From the NCBI RefSeq assembly GCF_036330325.1, contig NZ_JAZDRO010000003.1:310001-374000 (forward strand): a stretch of DNA of 64,000 bases. The letters are read 5' to 3'. The notes beneath the pieces were generated by a model. The model did not search any database. It was not told the DNA's origin and saw nothing but the letters and a program-made list of their open reading frames with translations. Position numbers and translations under genes: made by a program. The stretch comes from Hyphobacterium marinum (GTDB lineage: Bacteria; Pseudomonadota; Alphaproteobacteria; Caulobacterales; Maricaulaceae). Each line of letters begins with the position of its first letter. The first letter of the stretch is position 1. Below, piece after piece: positions 63,741 through 64,000 of the stretch.

Positions 63741-64000
63741 CTATCCGCGCCGTGATACCCGTTTGGCGCGCCAGCGTTCGAGCCGTTCCCGAATGGCAGC
63801 TTCCCGGCCGATATCCTTTGGCTCGTAGAAAACCGGGCGGTCCGTCATCTCGTCAGGGAAATAGTCCTGCCCCGAAACCCCGCCGTCCGCGTCATGGTCA
63901 TATTCATAGCCCGCGCCATAGCCTTCTGATTTCATCAGCTTGGTCGGCGCATTGAGGATGTGTTTGGGCGGCATCAGCGAGCCGGTCTCGCGCGCGGCCG
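63741..64000 (-). CDS. rarA: replication-associated recombination protein A (RarA/MgsA), C-terminal part
   Basis: The frame is open to the right edge. It reads ARETGSLMPPKHILNAPTKL, then GYGAGYEYDHDADGGVSGQD, FPDEM and RERLERWRAKR before the stop, which is the highly conserved C-terminus of the AAA+ ATPase RarA. The ATPase core lies outside the window. The internal Met at 63974 is not the start. Confidence 0.93.
   Translation of the reverse strand, partial: AARETGSLMPPKHILNAPTKLMKSEGYGAGYEYDHDADGGVSGQDYFPDEMTDRPVFYEPKDIGREAAIRERLERWRAKRVSRRG

Overview
The window looks like chromosomal DNA of a stalked or prosthecate-type alphaproteobacterium of the Caulobacterales/Maricaulales group (Hyphomonadaceae or Maricaulaceae-like). 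The basis is high G+C coding DNA, a cckA-type cell-cycle hybrid kinase gene directly behind fliQ-fliR-flhB and close to recA and alaS, an F1-ATPase zeta inhibitor gene beside purC, a bolA/grxD neighbourhood, and an alphaproteobacterial LexA box (GTTC-N7-GTTC) in front of recA. The species cannot be fixed from the sequence alone.

Layout. 1-1.9 kb: an incomplete HlyD/MacA-type adaptor lipoprotein, an unknown periplasmic protein, a 59-residue six-cysteine secreted peptide and a tRNA-Leu(TAA), all on the minus strand. 2.0-9.6 kb: an HTH regulator fused head to tail with a secreted M28 peptidase, a VWA/YfbK-type surface protein with a long proline run, a CinA-type protein, a hotdog thioesterase and a second M28 peptidase (lipoprotein). 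9.6-13.8 kb: map, radC and threonine synthase; the 3' end of thrC is present twice (91% identical over 99 bases) and brackets a roughly 1 kb low-G+C insert that carries one lipoprotein gene. 13.8-19.7 kb: purB, an L,D-transpeptidase, an M15-type peptidase with an embedded EF-hand loop, a PNPOx-like protein, an NTF2-like protein and MgtC. 19.7-25.2 kb: ATPase zeta subunit, then purC, a TolB-like secreted protein, purS, purQ and purL. 25.3-29 kb: a third M28 peptidase, bolA, an aldo/keto reductase, grxD, a small lipoprotein and rpsD with a strong terminator. 29.2-39 kb: a serine hydrolase, trmJ overlapping a putative HEXXH lipoprotein, icd, a membrane protein, a CPA2 antiporter and alaS. 39-45 kb: recA and the fliQ-fliR-flhB-cckA operon.

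45-54.6 kb: an unknown exported protein, a CadC-like winged-helix/TM/TPR regulator, three consecutive DUF885 putative metallopeptidases, a fatty-acid desaturase and an XRE/2TM regulator. 54.6-58.3 kb is repeat-rich: palindromic intergenic repeats, an A+T-rich pocket with a 56-residue membrane ORF, pccB and a decayed secreted-protein gene. 58.3-61.8 kb is a compact minus-strand operon crcB - RluA-type pseudouridine synthase - HAD phosphatase - ATP12 (- 2OG oxygenase). 61.8-64 kb: two tandem DUF805 proteins, a 33-residue membrane peptide, a small His-containing membrane protein and the 3' end of rarA.

Themes: a heavy load of exported hydrolases (three M28, three DUF885, one HEXXH lipoprotein, one serine hydrolase, two cell-wall enzymes) that suggests peptide scavenging; split purine biosynthesis; and two F1-ATPase accessory factors. 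No CRISPR array, intact insertion sequence or rRNA was seen. The least ordinary items are the thrC-bracketed insert, the regulator plus triple DUF885 cluster, and the six-cysteine peptide.
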